Part shown: piece after piece, positions 50,705 to 63,216 of the stretch | Position numbering within the stretch: position 1 is the first letter of the stretch | Layout of the letters: every line of letters begins with the position of its first letter | Assembly: GCF_000002995.4 (NCBI RefSeq) | Contig: NW_025062475.1 | Coordinates: forward strand, 8,250,187-8,314,186 | DNA from: Brugia malayi | Taxonomy: Eukaryota > Nematoda > Chromadorea > Rhabditida > Onchocercidae | Length of the DNA stretch: 64,000 nucleotides | Reading direction: 5' to 3' | Program-made: the position numbers and the translations under genes | The notes under the pieces: model-generated | Database searches by the model: none | Told to the model about the DNA's origin: nothing | The model's input: the letters and a program-made list of their open reading frames with translations, nothing else

Positions 50705-52330
50705 AGAAAAGTGATCAGTTTTGATGTTTTCAGACTTATCAACGTTTTAGAGAAATATGTATACATGTCGCGCTTGGTAATATATATTCATCTAAATCAG
50801 GTTTTAATAACTTGCATGTTTTTTGCTAAACAAAAAATGAGGATTGATTTTGGACACTTGACTGTATGTACAGACACATGGCTATATTAATGGAAATCAT
50901 TTTCCTACTCTTGTGGTCAACTACTTGAAAAATCGATATTTCATGTCCCTCTATGTCATCTTAAAAAAATCTCCCCTTCTTTAAGAAATTTCATCGAAAA
51001 ATCTGTATATTTAAGATTTTTCATGATTAGAAGATGATGAGTATAGAAAGGTATAGTTTTTCTGTGTGTCCTTTGCGCCGTATAAGACATTTGTAATCGC
51101 AGTTGTAATATTTCCTGTAGATGTGTGTGTATGTGTATGTATGTATGTGTTTGTATGTATGCGTATACCGACACACCCGGCATAGTCCTGTCCTTATTTT
51201 TGCATGGGTGATAAGAGGCAGGACCGTTACAATCATGATAGTGTTGCGATGCGGTACCGATACCGACTTTCATGATCACTTCGCGGAATCCCTCGTCCAC
51301 AGAAAAACGATCATTTCGTGTATAACATTCTGTTCATCATGTCGATTAATTTGGCGTCGAAATTTTTGAAATTACTACGACATTTTCGACGAGAAGATTT
51401 GGTAACTTGCTTTTTTCTGTCAAATAAGACATCTGTTATTTCTTCAGAAGGGGCACAAGATTTGTTAGTTTTTCAAGATCTTTAAAGCCTTTTTTGTTTT
51501 ACTGCCTTTCATATTGTACAAGGAATTTCAAATTCTTTAACTGTTTGAATCTGCAGATGAAATCATTTGCTTGTTCAGCCACTTATGACTTGCGATTTTC
51601 CTAAATCTAAATATGAGCTCTGATGGTTTTTTCGGATTTTTATGAAGTAAACAAATAAAAATACAACTGTACAGCTTTTTATATAATTGTTTTAACAATT
51701 GATAGAGGACGATTTCAAGATAAAAAAGCAATTTTTCCGAAGTGTATATAGTTTTCTCCAGAAGATTCTTCAATGTTTGGTCTTGTTAACAACTTTAAAC
51801 GTATGATATTTGGTTTACGTTATATCGCATGTAAAAGCATTCTATTAAGAGCTATGCCTAAATTCGGGACGGAAATTTGGATCCAAAAATGAACGAGTGC
51901 CAGGCGAATTCATATGCAATGTATAAGAGTACTTTCACTTTATGTCCTTTCACTCCTTTATTCTGATTGCACTTTTTTGTTCCCTAGTATATCGCAAAGA
52001 AAATCTTGAGTATTTCAAGTACTTTTGTTCTCATTGTGTGATTTCCACCCCATGAATTTTTCATTTATCATTTGCAGAATGTGATTGTATTTGCAATAGT
52101 TCGTTCTATCGAGAGGATAAAGCTAATGTAAATTATTCGTTAATGGATAAGAATTGCGCCATATATTTAGGATAAAATCGATTTGCTTAAAGAAGAATTG
52201 AATTTGGAGTAGGGCAGAATAAAAAATGTTCTGAACCAAAAATTTTGAGTTTTCAAACGATGTGGGATCTTCAGAATCTTCATTTTAACCTTGCCTTTTG
52301 CGATAACTGGAAGATGAATTTGAAATTCAG
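50705..52330. other. Intergenic between the phosphorylase-fold gene and strm-1
   Basis: No supported exon. A TG/TATG-rich microsatellite occupies 51118-51172. The missing first exon of strm-1 must lie here or further upstream. A hydrophobic frame near 51918-51993 (starting MQCIRVLSLYVLSLLYS) was considered, but its donor is in the wrong phase. Confidence 0.45.
51118..51172. repeat. TG/TATG microsatellite
   Basis: Imperfect repeats of TG, TATG and TGTATG units in the 3' flank of the phosphorylase-fold gene. The antisense strand appears as a false Thr/His-rich frame. Confidence 0.8.
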
Positions 52331-54472
52331 GAAACATTTGCTGAAGAACATGACCGATTATACAGAGAAGCAGAAGCAAAATCAGACTATTCAATGGTTA
52401 CAGCGCATTACTACTCCGTTATGTCCACCGTTATTGATGAATATTTTAACGGAAGTTTTCATTTTGCTCCACCTCGTCTCAGACAGCAAACACTCGCAGA
52501 TGCACTACAAGAACTTCATGAACGAATCGGTCAATGCTTGAAACTTACTAAAGGTAGCATTTACATTTGATTAGTTTTGCAAAAATGACGTGACTACAGT
52601 AGTGCTGGAACTGGTCGTAAAGTTTAATTTCAGGCAAAAAGTGTGTAGATATTGGATGTGGTATAGGTGGTGTTATGTATGATTTAGCCTTTACTGGGGC
52701 TGATTTGACTGGTGTAACAATAGCAGGAAACGAGGTGATAATTGGGAACAAACGTTTCCAAAATGAAGGTCTCCAGAACTGCAGCATCGTGCAGGGAAAT
52801 TATTGCTGCCTACCACTGGTAGACAACCGTTATGATTGCGCATATGCGGTAAGCTTAATTAAGGATGCTTTGTTTGATGCGATGAGCGTGCATTATGCAT
52901 AATTGAGCAATATCTCACATTCCGAATATTATACTTTATAAAATATCGTATAATGCGTTAGGTGATTAAAGTAATTTCTGAGTTAGAGGAACTTCCCATA
53001 TCAATTCATGATGTAGAAAGTGCACCGAAAAGTGTCAGCTTAAGTTTTAGTGCTTTTTTTTAGGTCTACGCACTGAAATATTTAGAAGATTTAAAGCCAG
53101 CACTGCAAGAAGTAAATCGAATTTTGCGTCCGGGTGGTTTTTTCCTTGTTTATGATTTACTGAAAACTGATAAATATCATTCCTCCTCAAAGGAACATAA
53201 AACAGTTATTAAGAATTTAGAGTATGCTTGTGGAATGCCTCCTTTACACACCAAGTAAGCTTTTCTTAACGTACGTTTAAATGACTATTTGATTTCATTT
53301 GTATTTGTTAAAACTATAATATTTTTTTGTTGTTTTTTCAAGCTTTGAATTAAACATATTAAAATATACCAGACATTGATGCTAATGGAGTTAAAGATAA
53401 TGAGCATTCCCATATATTGTTTCAACAGTCTTTGAATCCACTTTCTTGAAATTTACGATTTTAGGGAAGAAATAATCAATGCAGCAAAACTTTATGGCTT
53501 GGAACTGGCAGAAAATATCAATCTTGACGAAGAAACTGGAAATCCTTATTACTTTTGCTTCTCCCATTCTCCTTTGTTCATGTGGCTTATTAGGTTGGTT
53601 TCGTTTTAATTTCTCTTTGTTAAAATCTTATTAAAACTGATTTTATTTGAATGATGAATCTATCTCATCACTGCTTAGCTCGCTTCACGGACGAAGAATC
53701 CCAAATTCACACCCATATTTTTGGAAGAATATGACATTACCTTTTTTGGCATAACTTTTTTTGTTAAAATTTATTGAAATCTATTTACTTTTCACATACT
53801 GTTATCTTTAGAAACAAGCAATATCTGTCTTCTTTAGAAATAGACAGTGTCTTTGCAAAATTTCTTGAACAAGACTTTATATCATTGCTTTCGTAAAATA
53901 ATTTTTTAAATAATGACAGTCATTCTTATCTCCATTCCCCATAATCTACCACTAATCGATATTGCAATATAATACTCATTTCAAATTTATTTGGTGAACA
54001 ATTTTTCCCTTTCTCGATTTTAAGTGCAGCTTGCTTTTCTTTTGATTTGATTTTCCCAGTTACGATAAATGATGTTACTGTAGGAAAATAATAATAACCG
54101 TAGATGGCCAAAACGTTCTCCTTAATTGCACGTATTCAGTGTCCATTCACATCATTATAAGTGGAAATGAAAAAGATAAGGTATAGCGCTAGCTACTCAC
54201 TAATCCCTTTTTTTTTTTTCCAAACTTCGTTTTCAAGCACGATAAAATTCACAAGAAGCTGTCTGACATTTAATTGCAGTTCGACTTTGATTGACTGGAT
54301 AATTTCGATTGCACAAGCGCTTCACATTATGCCTAAAGGATTTCTTCGTTTTAAACGAGTATTTCTGGCTGGTACAGTGAATAGTATTGTTCATGCTGGA
54401 AAGCTGGGCATACTCAGTGGCTCCGAAGTATTGCTCTTTCGGAAAATGAGTGATTTTGATAGGGAAATTTAA
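52331..54472 (+). CDS. strm-1: Sterol A-ring C4-methyltransferase homologue (STRM-1/SMT family), 5' end missing
   Basis: Five exons recognised: 52331-52553, 52634-52848, 53064-53254, 53465-53593, 54280-54472, all in phase, giving about 316 aa. The N-terminal exon has the sterol-methyltransferase signature (SMVTAHYYSVMSTVIDEYF followed by SFHFAPP). The SAM-binding motif I is CVDIGCGIGGV. Later motifs are YALKYLEDLKPALQEVNRIL, RPGGFFLVYDLL and the C-terminal GILSGSEVLLFRKM. By family knowledge, plant and fungal SMTs methylate sterol side chains at C24, whereas C. elegans STRM-1 methylates C4 of the A ring and so limits the dafachronic-acid supply for DAF-12 and dauer control. Assignment to STRM-1 rests on nematode context. 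The first coding exon, with the ATG, was not identified; the acceptor AAATTCAG at 52330 requires a phase-0 exon upstream. The last intron (53594-54279) is unusually long for this gene. Confidence 0.83.
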
Positions 54473-55404
54473 AACTTCTTATTTGGATAGTTTGAAATAT
54501 TTGGATAGTTTCCTGAAAGGCCGAAAATAATATTGATTTGATACATGTTGCAACAATGAAACAAATTCAAGTTCATATCTTATGAACAATTTATTCGATA
54601 ATTTTTTTTTTTTTTTAAATTTATAGTGATGTATGAAACTTGCGTTTTATTTTCTACCAGCTGTTGTCCAGCAAGCTTGCTTTTGTTCTTTCCATACTCA
54701 TACGTTTTATATGTTTACTTAAAAGCTTTCGAGTAGAAAATAAGTCATTTAAAGTATTTTCAATATTTCCGTGATGTTGTACATGAACAAATATTGCAAA
54801 ACGTAATTTGATGGTTGAAAAAAAAAAAGATTTAGTAAAAATACGACGCAGAACTGCGAAACTTAAAACGTTCACTTCATGCTACGAATGGTAAGAGCGC
54901 AAAGCAACCAAGAAAGTGTTTATTTTTGCTTTTTCCTATGGGAACATTGGAACCGAACCCAAAAGTTTTCATGAAAAAAGAGTGGAAATAGGACTACTGC
55001 TACCTATCGATGACACCAAATACATTAGATATATTATACTACTGTGCTTCCAGTACGTGTTTGTGATGATGTTTGAGTATAAAAAAGTTGACCTGAGCCC
55101 GTTACATACCGCTGAGTCACAGAATCCATCATAAGACATGTAACTGTGTGCCATGCATTGCCCTAAAACTTAATTTACTGACACTTTTTCTTCTTTCAAG
55201 AAATCTCACTCGACCAACAGTTCGCATCGATTTGCTATTTTCCCTTTCCCGTAATGCAGCACTCTTGCCTTTAGTCATCAATTCGTATTGAAAAAATAAC
55301 TCTAATTCACTGATTTTAATGCTTGTAATAATATCAAGATGTGGAAGTCAGAAGCTGGCAAGAAGTGGCTCATAGCAATAATCTCTAAAAACACAACAAA
55401 ATTG
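54473..55404. other. Interval between strm-1 and a minus-strand gene; no gene seen
   Basis: Contains poly-T/A tracts (near 54601-54616 and 54819-54828) and several short frames on both strands without splice context or similarity. It would hold the converging 3' ends of strm-1 and the minus-strand gene. No canonical AATAAA was found close after the strm-1 stop. Confidence 0.4.
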
Positions 55405-56485
55405 TTAAGATCCATGACATTTGGTAATATCGACGTATGTCGAGAATATGGGAAAGGAAAAGGAGGGCTTGACTCCATCCTCTTCTTTACGATAATTTTC
55501 AACAGATTGAGAACTCACGATAGTTACGGTGCCCATTACATCAACTGTTGCAGATGCTGTAATCATCCATGAAACAATTCCAGCAATAATAACGGCGATA
55601 AGAGTTATGTATACTAGCTGAAATATCTGACATGTGAGAACTGTCATTTCTCAAATGATTGAAGTGTGAGCTGTTAAGTTCATAAATTCATCCTCGAATT
55701 ATTGACAGATTGACTATATACTGAACTGCACTATCTTACATATGGAATAATTTAAGATAAATGATTAATAAGAAAAGAAGTACAGATGCATACGATGTGA
55801 GGACACAGAAAAGAAGATTTGAATATGTCTTTGCCATTTTTAACAATTATCATTACTTAGAGCGAAATTAGTTGCGACCTGTTGCCAAAATGTACACCTA
55901 AGTAGACAAGAGGTTCTAGTTGAAACACTGTAATTCTATTTCCGTTCTTACAGAAAAGTTCCAATCAGAAGTTGAAGGCTGATGATCTTACTGTGTCGTT
56001 TTTCAGAGAAATTCAAAACTTCGAAAGGCCGAAGTTTTCCCAAGTTACAATGTATAATCAAAAGCATTTATATTGTTTCATAGGGAGTGCTACGGTAAAA
56101 TTATAGAAAACATCAACCAGTCCAGTGCATCTGATTCAACTGGTTTGATATATATTTTTGCTATTTTTTTTTTTTTTTTTTGTGGTGACATTAAGCGCAA
56201 ATCACTGAAGTTACTAATCCAAAATCATATTATTGTATTCAGTACCACACGTAAATTATCCTCATAATTTTCCATGTATTTTAGAAAGATTCTTAGTATC
56301 AAATAAGCATACAGTACCACTGGAAACTGCAGATAATATCTTTTCAAGACATCGACAATCAAGAAAATGCAAAAAACCATTAGTAACGCATCCAATATTA
56401 TGGCAATGATCAACGTTTCACGGCTACCGTATGAATAATGTGATGCCATAATTGCTCCACATATTAACACCCATATACAGAAGAA
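55405..56485 (-). CDS. Tentative multi-membrane-span protein, 5' exons unresolved
   Basis: Two minus-strand exons join in phase 0: 56485-56246 (acceptor AACTTCAG) and 55617-55405 (acceptor ATATTTCAG), ending in TAA, about 150 aa. Exon one holds two strongly hydrophobic segments (FFCIWVLICGAIMA; LIIAIILDALLMVFCIFLIV) and the start of a third region; exon two opens with another (LVYITLIAVIIAGIVSWMIT). The arrangement resembles small four-span nematode membrane proteins of the LAPTM or tetraspan type, but no family motif is decisive. An upstream open segment at 56643-56984 (minus) may belong, although no phase-compatible donor to 56485 was found. It is divergent from the TMUB homologue and could share its promoter region. 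Confidence 0.4.
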
Positions 56486-57393
56486 CTGAAGTTTAAAAAA
56501 AATGATAGGAAAATGAGATGCAAAGCAGAGAGTGATCTTTCCAGAATTTGTCAACTTTTATAGAACAGGAGACCAAATTTCAGTTCATTCTGAAAGTAAA
56601 CATGTATCTCAATTTGCTATACATAATACAATTACATTCCCATCAACTCAAACTTCCATACTTATAGTAAAATAACTTACTACCATTAGAATCCTTAAAA
56701 AAAGGAGGACATGATGAGCCTTCATAACTAAGACTGCAAACAGTCTTACTGGAAAACCACCACACACTTAAATCTGTAGTAAAATGACCTTCGAATGCTT
56801 CAATGTATTCCTTAAATACTTTACAGTTATAAAAATCATGAGGAATAATTATAAAATCTTGCAGTGCAGGATAACTGAACCACTTGTTTACATCGTGACA
56901 TGACAGACAGCAGAATGTAATCCTTGCTGACCTATGATAATCAGTCCTTACTGATCTATGATAAGCCTCGAATACATACTGCAAACAGTGATCGCTTTTC
57001 TATATCAATCAAAATTATCCCAACGGCAGTTGTTAAATAACGATGATTTAACTTCTAGTCAAATAGAACTAATTGGAATATGAGTGAAACAGTATAAACA
57101 ATCAATGGAGTACGGATTGCTCTCCTCTTTTGCTTTCCCTGATGACTCGCATAATCCCCTGTCACTTGTCCTACCTCTCATTTTGTCACCAAGTTATTTC
57201 TTGCAAATAATCGAATGGACGTTAGATTTCAACGGACCTTAAGAAATATTGTTGCGCACCGGATTGATCGGTTGAGTTGTAGGGTGTTCGGTGTTCAAAG
57301 ATTAGCGAAGGCTTGGTTCGAGGAGGGATGGTCCGTGTTGGATTTAACGATATTGCTTTCATAATTCGGTTTTCATTATAGCACACGTATCGC
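56486..57393. other. Intergenic region upstream of the TMUB homologue
   Basis: Lies between the minus-strand membrane-protein exons and the TMUB start. It may contain 5' exons of the minus gene (open frame at 56643-56984 minus) and a shared bidirectional promoter. An acceptor-like ATTATAG ends at 57381, 12 nt before the TMUB ATG, a candidate trans-splice site. Confidence 0.35.
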
Positions 57394-60300
57394 ATGGCTG
57401 GTTTTATTGAAGGCATCGGCGATGAGGTTAGTTAATTCTGATTCCTCAATTAAGATCATTCAGAATCCAAATATATCAGTAGATTACTTGAATAGTTGTT
57501 AATTTCTCGTAGGAATAACATCGAAATAATTATTTGATTTTCAACTGCTGTAGCAATAAGTTTTTGTTGATATCTAAAAGAAAGAAATAGCTTTTTTATA
57601 AAAAGATTTCATTGTGACATTCCTAGGAATTGTGGAATTCAAGCTTTGACTATCTTGTTATTTACCATTGCAAAATATTTCAAAAATAATGTCGTACTTT
57701 GTTTTCCTCTGGAGCTAAAAATGATGCTAAAATCTTAACTTCAAACAAATTACGTACTGGTTTACCTGCGTTATTCTTGGTTACAGTGTCAAAATTTCAG
57801 GGAAAATAAGTAGGTTGTTAATTGTTTCTTGGACGAAGCCTTTTCAGGTCATCTGGTTTTTGATAACAGTAATTGTCATTGTGTTAATATCACTTGCTTG
57901 GATCAGTACTGGCATACCACCAGTAGATTATTACGTATGGCTTGTTCAAATGCAAATTCGTCCCAACAGACGGGTTGTTCAGGTGGTTTTGTGATTCCCA
58001 ATCATTCCTTCACTGGGACGTTCGAAATCCATTAACGAACGAAATGACAGCGTCATTCAGACTTTGAGTGCGGAGCCGTTACTATAATTAACGTATAGTC
58101 TGGCAGCCGGCCGATGTTAACTACTAATAATAAAGGGCGTAGTTTCAAAAATGAAGTACTTGAAGGACTGATTTTTTTGTTAGAATTTAGGTGTTGCAAG
58201 TGGATAATCAAGAAGTCAATTTATTTCGAGATCGTCGAGAGAGACGACCTCTTAGTGCGGTTACGGAGCAAGCACTTGAAGCATTCATAGACACTGGTAT
58301 CATGGAACAAAGTAACACTTCTGAAGAGGTAATGTTACCTCAGACAGAGGAAATGGCGCAACGACAAACGTTAGTTGTAATTTCATATTATTTTATTGTT
58401 CCTCGAGCCTTCTCGAGTGCTTGAGTTCCATCTTCTGGAATGTTTAGCTAAAGTAATTAGCTAAAATATTTGTTCGCTTTTTCCTTTCTTTTTTTTTTCT
58501 ATTTTCTGTATTTGATTAAGATTCTTTTTGAAAACTTCGTTCTTTCATTACTCCAACTGTAGTCATTCTTCTCCTTTTTCCAGAGATGAGGATACTTCCC
58601 TGCATACACAAGAAATATCACAGGAACAGGTTTTTTTTTTTTTTCTTTAAATACAGTAGTATTCATTTTCTGCTGTCCAACATAGTCCTGATTTGATGTG
58701 TATGAAGTCAGGTTTAATTTTATTACCCTGTTTCCTTCTTATATTTTTACAAATATTTGCTTTAAAGGAAGAACTTGACTGTAGGTCTCAGTTTATCCAG
58801 TTCATAAATGAATTTCGATCGGTTGAAAATCAGTGATAATGGTAGTTGGCAGAAGTAAATAGGCAGGCTTTTTACACATAAATTAACCGTTATTAATTAG
58901 ACTTGTTTGTATTATTTTTATTTACTGATCAGGGAATGTTCACATACAGGTTTAAGTTCCAGATCAGCATATTTTTAGGCAATAATCCTAGCAGAAAACA
59001 GGGAAAGCTTACTCCATGCAACTTTTATGGGGGCGGAAATTGTTAATTGGCAACGAAATGCAGATCTTTCAGCTTCAACTTCAGTGAGTTCAAGTATTTA
59101 TTATGCAAAAGTTTGCTGTTCTATTCAAATTTTACCGATACATAAAAAAGTGCATCCCTTATATTGGAATTATCAGTCCATGTCACAAAAGACTTGAATT
59201 AGTCAAGAAAACATCTTGTTATTGGTTATTAAGTTTGCGCGAAACAAGCTGTTATTAGCTGGATGGTAACTCTGGGAGATAATACAGATATGGGATAAGT
59301 CCAGGACAGAAATGAATTGGCTTGTTCTGTCGTGATAGAATCACTGTCGCAAGTGAATTTTAGTGATCGGAGTAGTTCTTGATCCTATCTTGATGATTCA
59401 AAATAATTCAAATTTTGTATTATCCTCAATTGTTACCAGCTTTCCTGCATTTAAATTTAAATTATTATGTCTGAAAGAATGACTCTGAACACATAAATTA
59501 TTCCTTAATTTAGATTGAAAGTGGAAAGAATTCGCAAACTGATACAAAATGTGAATTATCTTCGGTTGTTACCAGTAAGTTGTGAGAGGATTCTTCATTG
59601 GTAAAGCAACCATTTAAATGAAAATGGAAAATTAGCGGATTTCTAATGATTGTGATTCAAATTCTTATTTTATCTTTGAAATGTTTTGGTCTCTAGACAC
59701 ATATCTTTAAAAAAAAAAAAAAAATTATGAAGTCACGAAAAATGGAGTGAAGGAATAAAATTTAAATGAAAAATGAATTTTCTAAAAAGATAAAGAATGA
59801 AAAAAATTTTCATTGGTTTTATCTGACTGTTTAAATGACTTTAAAAGGCCAGTAATTTCAGATTCAGCTTGTCAACTCGCTGAGGGAATGGAAGGTGATA
59901 ATGGTGGGTGTCATTTATCTAATGTAAAATTAAAGTTCCTGGATGACTCTCAGGTTACTGCTTGTACAGCTCTGGAATCTACTGTGGGACAGTTTAAGAG
60001 GTCTTTGTTAATTTTTTGAATTGTGTCTCTTTGCAAATCTAATTTTTGGGATTACTCTTGATTTGCGGATTGTAATATTGGAATTCTCTGCATCTACGTT
60101 TGCATAATTAGATTGTTTTGTTGAAGAACTTGATTCAGTTGCAAAATGATATACTTCTGCGAATACAACGCGACCCAATTATAAACGGATCGAATTTTTC
60201 TTGTTGGGAGAAATGTCTTATATTTCAAAGAATAATGTAGTTAAGAGCATTTCAGGAGAAAGTTCAGATGTAGTAGAACACGGTAGCATTCGTCACATTA

Positions 60301-62520
60301 TTGGGTAAAACAAGGTACTGAAATTACGGCGGATCGATATCTTTGATAGCTGGTGGTGAAGGCTTAAATTAGTTTATCCAGACTTTTAATATTCATCAAT
60401 TGGGGAAGAACTTTCGAGACCTTGGTGATCTCTGACAACTTTTAGGCGTTACTTCTGGGAATCAATGCTTGAGGGAAAAATAGTACGATTGATTTATCGC
60501 GGGCAATTACTACGAGATGATACACGATCATTACTAAGTTACGGTTTACATGATCAGTGCGTTGTACATTGTCATGTTAGTTCTACACCTTACGCACAGC
60601 CTTCCTCGTCAATTTCGAACACATCGAATAATGCTGTTTTATCATTCGAATCTTCTGGTATGGAAATTCTTTCTGCTTTATCTCTCAAAGATTGAAAATG
60701 AGACATTTCTTTAATTTGTGAACGTGTCAGAATTGAGAGGTTGCTTTACGTTGAAGAATTTGAAAATTTTGATTTTTTTTTATTAAATTACATATCAGAT
60801 TTAATAATATCCGAAAATGCAACATCGTAAAGGCAGTTGAAGTTTATACAGAACTCAGAGAATGAAGACATAAATCTAATGAAGACAAATGCTCCATTTC
60901 TGTATGATTTATCTCAAATATTCATTCATGAGTGCAAAGAATTTATTATCTTTATCTGTGCTAGATAATTTCACTAGCACATGTAGTGAGTAATTTATAA
61001 CAAGGGAAAAGTCATCTATTCATTCATATTTCCCATATGAAGAAGATTTATCTTCACTTTTAATTATTCTTATATCCGTGCTGATTTGTTAACCATGCTA
61101 ATCGCATAGTTACATTTAATACTGTTATACTCAGTTTAGATTAACTCATCAAAGACTAAGAAAGTATGACTGATTTTATAAATTAAAGATAGTACAGATT
61201 TTTTTAATAAATTAAATAACAGAAAATTTGGCGGTTATTGACTTTTATTTATTTATATGGTGATTTCAACACATTTGTTGATGGACTCAAATAATTCGTT
61301 TAGAGGAATAAAATTAGGAAAGATGCGGTAAGTTTTGGTAAAGGGAAACAGATCAGATTGGGAGTGGTAGATTTTGCTGATTCAGTAATTAATTTATCAC
61401 GATGTTTTCAGGTCTAAGAAATGGAACAGCTGTAGCAGCTATCGCAGCCATTGCTGGTTCACAGTCGGTGTCAGCCCACACAGCAGAAGAATTAACTCAT
61501 ACAGTTATTCAGACATTTCGGGGTCATTCTATAGAAGACAATCAAAATGATCCTATGTATGTGTTGTCTTTTATTCCACCAACTTTTAGAAGAATAACCG
61601 AAGATATTTGAGCAGGGAGAGTGTTGAACTTCTCTAAATCAGAGTGATTCTAAAACTTAAATATGTAAATATTTGTAAACAGAAGCTCTTTGGAAAAGTA
61701 AGGTGAAATCATCATTCAGTTTAAATTCTTGATCTTTGGCAAATTAGTTTTGTAGATTAGTTTTATCTAACTTTCCAAAGCTTATTTGATGGTTTTTGTT
61801 CATTTATGTTATAAAGTAATTAATTTGACATTTTTAGATTAATACGAGTGCAAAACGCTTTCTCACGGGCTTTTCGATATGGATATAATGCAGTAATGGG
61901 CCCAGACCCAGGATTGATAGCAATAAGAGGTGTATCGTTGGATGCAGCAGCTGATATCGCAGCAAATAATGGATGGAATCAAAATGCGAATGTTTTAGGA
62001 GGACGCATTGGTCAGTATGTCCAAGTCATTTTCATTGGTAAGCTTAAAGATTTCGGTTAGTTGAAAGATTTGAGGAAAAATAATGTCTTTTTGAGGGAAC
62101 AGTAATTTCGTAAGATATTGTAGATTTTGTACATTTTTCTTTCCCTGATGAAAAGAATCTGATCGAGATAATTCATAAAAACTAAAATGTATTTTCTATA
62201 ATTTTGATTCGAAGACCATTTAGATGGTTTTTTTTTTTTTCCTTCAGGAAGTTTAATTCATTTGGTTGAGAACAGAGTGAAATTAGGTCTAAATATGCGT
62301 AACACTCGAGAATCGAGATTCATTCTTTTGTTTTTTGGCAAAATATCTCATAAACACATGTATTTCAGTGAAATTTCTGATACTATGGACATTTGTATTC
62401 CTGTATCCACAATATACAGACCGGTTTTCTTTACTATTACTCACTTTTCTAAGTATGTTTTTTGTATCCATTTTATTTTCTAATGGTCATCGTGCCAACA
62501 GTAATGGCATGCAGACATAA
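57394..62520 (+). CDS. Transmembrane and ubiquitin-like domain protein (TMUB1/TMUB2 homologue)
   Basis: Eleven exons, all in phase, encode 468 aa: 57394-57426, 57848-57982, 58191-58369, 58584-58629, 58979-59083, 59514-59574, 59862-60000, 60446-60657, 61412-61556, 61838-62037, 62369-62520. The N-terminus MAGFIEGIGDEV matches TMUB1 (MALIEGVGDEV) and precedes a hydrophobic span (about 12-28). The ubiquitin-like domain (about 205-290) reads VKLKFLDDSQVTACTALEST then IVRLIYRGQLLRDDTRSLLS and VVHCHVSS, very close to human TMUB. The C-terminus has two spans (about 416-438, 443-460) with the family's polar loop (YPQYTDRF). TMUB proteins are ER/Golgi membrane proteins tied to ER-associated degradation and receptor trafficking. 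This one is much longer than human TMUB1 (246 aa): an acidic linker (exons 3-6) and about 115 residues after the UBL (exons 9-10) are extra. The acceptor for the last exon is inferred from membrane-anchor similarity and phase. Confidence 0.88.
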
Positions 62521-62583
62521 ACCTAACATGCAAAAAATGAAAAAGAAGGGAGAAAAATGAATAATATAGTAGAGACGGAAAAG

Positions 62584-62589
62584 AATAAA
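62584..62589 (+). terminator. Poly(A) signal of the TMUB homologue
   Basis: AATAAA 64 nt after the stop codon, giving a short 3' UTR. Confidence 0.65.
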
Positions 62590-62596
62590 GCTTTCT

Positions 62597-63216
62597 TGTA
62601 GCTTAGAGCGTCTTTAAATTACGATTCTATATTATATTTTTTCAAGATTTCAACTTTATGCCACTTCGAAAAATATCGCACTTGTTGTTTAATTCATAAA
62701 TGTTTTCAGTTTCACGTTAACTACTTTTTTAATGGTTTCTTTTAGTTTGTCTGATTTGTTTTTTTTAAATGACTGCATTCGTCCTGGTGGTAATTTCTTG
62801 CAGTTATTTATGAGTTATGCTGCCATGGAGAAATTTAATATTTTCTGATGTTTTATGTTTTTTGTAAAATTTTTTTATTTTTGGAGTTTAAAATCTTTCA
62901 TGAAATCACTTTCATCGTTTGCGATTTTCTATCTTATATTTATTGTAGAAACATTTTGCTAAATTCTTTTCTTCTTCAAATATATAATATATGACTCATT
63001 TTCGAGGTTTTGTCTTAATCTAGTTTTATTAGCAAACTTAAGTGTTGCAGAAGTTTTTACGATTTCTTCGAAGAAATGTTTTGGAAAAGGAAGGGATGAA
63101 GCCGGGAAAATTAAACGGTAAATCCTTCTGAGTCTGAGAACTTAGCACATTTCTGGACATTTTTTCAGTGTTCTTTTGTAGCTTAGAGCTTCTTTAAATT
63201 ACGATTTTAGTTTCGA
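62597..63216. repeat. Pair of about 40-bp near-identical direct repeats
   Basis: Copies at about 62597-62636 and 63177-63216 share TTGTAGCTTAGAGC, one mismatch, TCTTTAAATTACGATT, a second mismatch and TA. They are 580 bp apart; the first begins just downstream of the TMUB poly(A) signal. Possibly a segmental duplication of the gene's 3' end. Confidence 0.75.

Noticed and set aside
50956..51300. Minus-strand frame with Thr/His/Ile repeats (about 51027-51236)
   Set aside because: Translation of the TG/TATG microsatellite, not a gene.
62262..62483. Alternative last exon of the TMUB homologue after CCTTCAG near 62247
   Set aside because: It is phase-compatible, but the translation lacks the two C-terminal spans. 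The exon from 62369 restores the TMUB-like anchor, so it was preferred.
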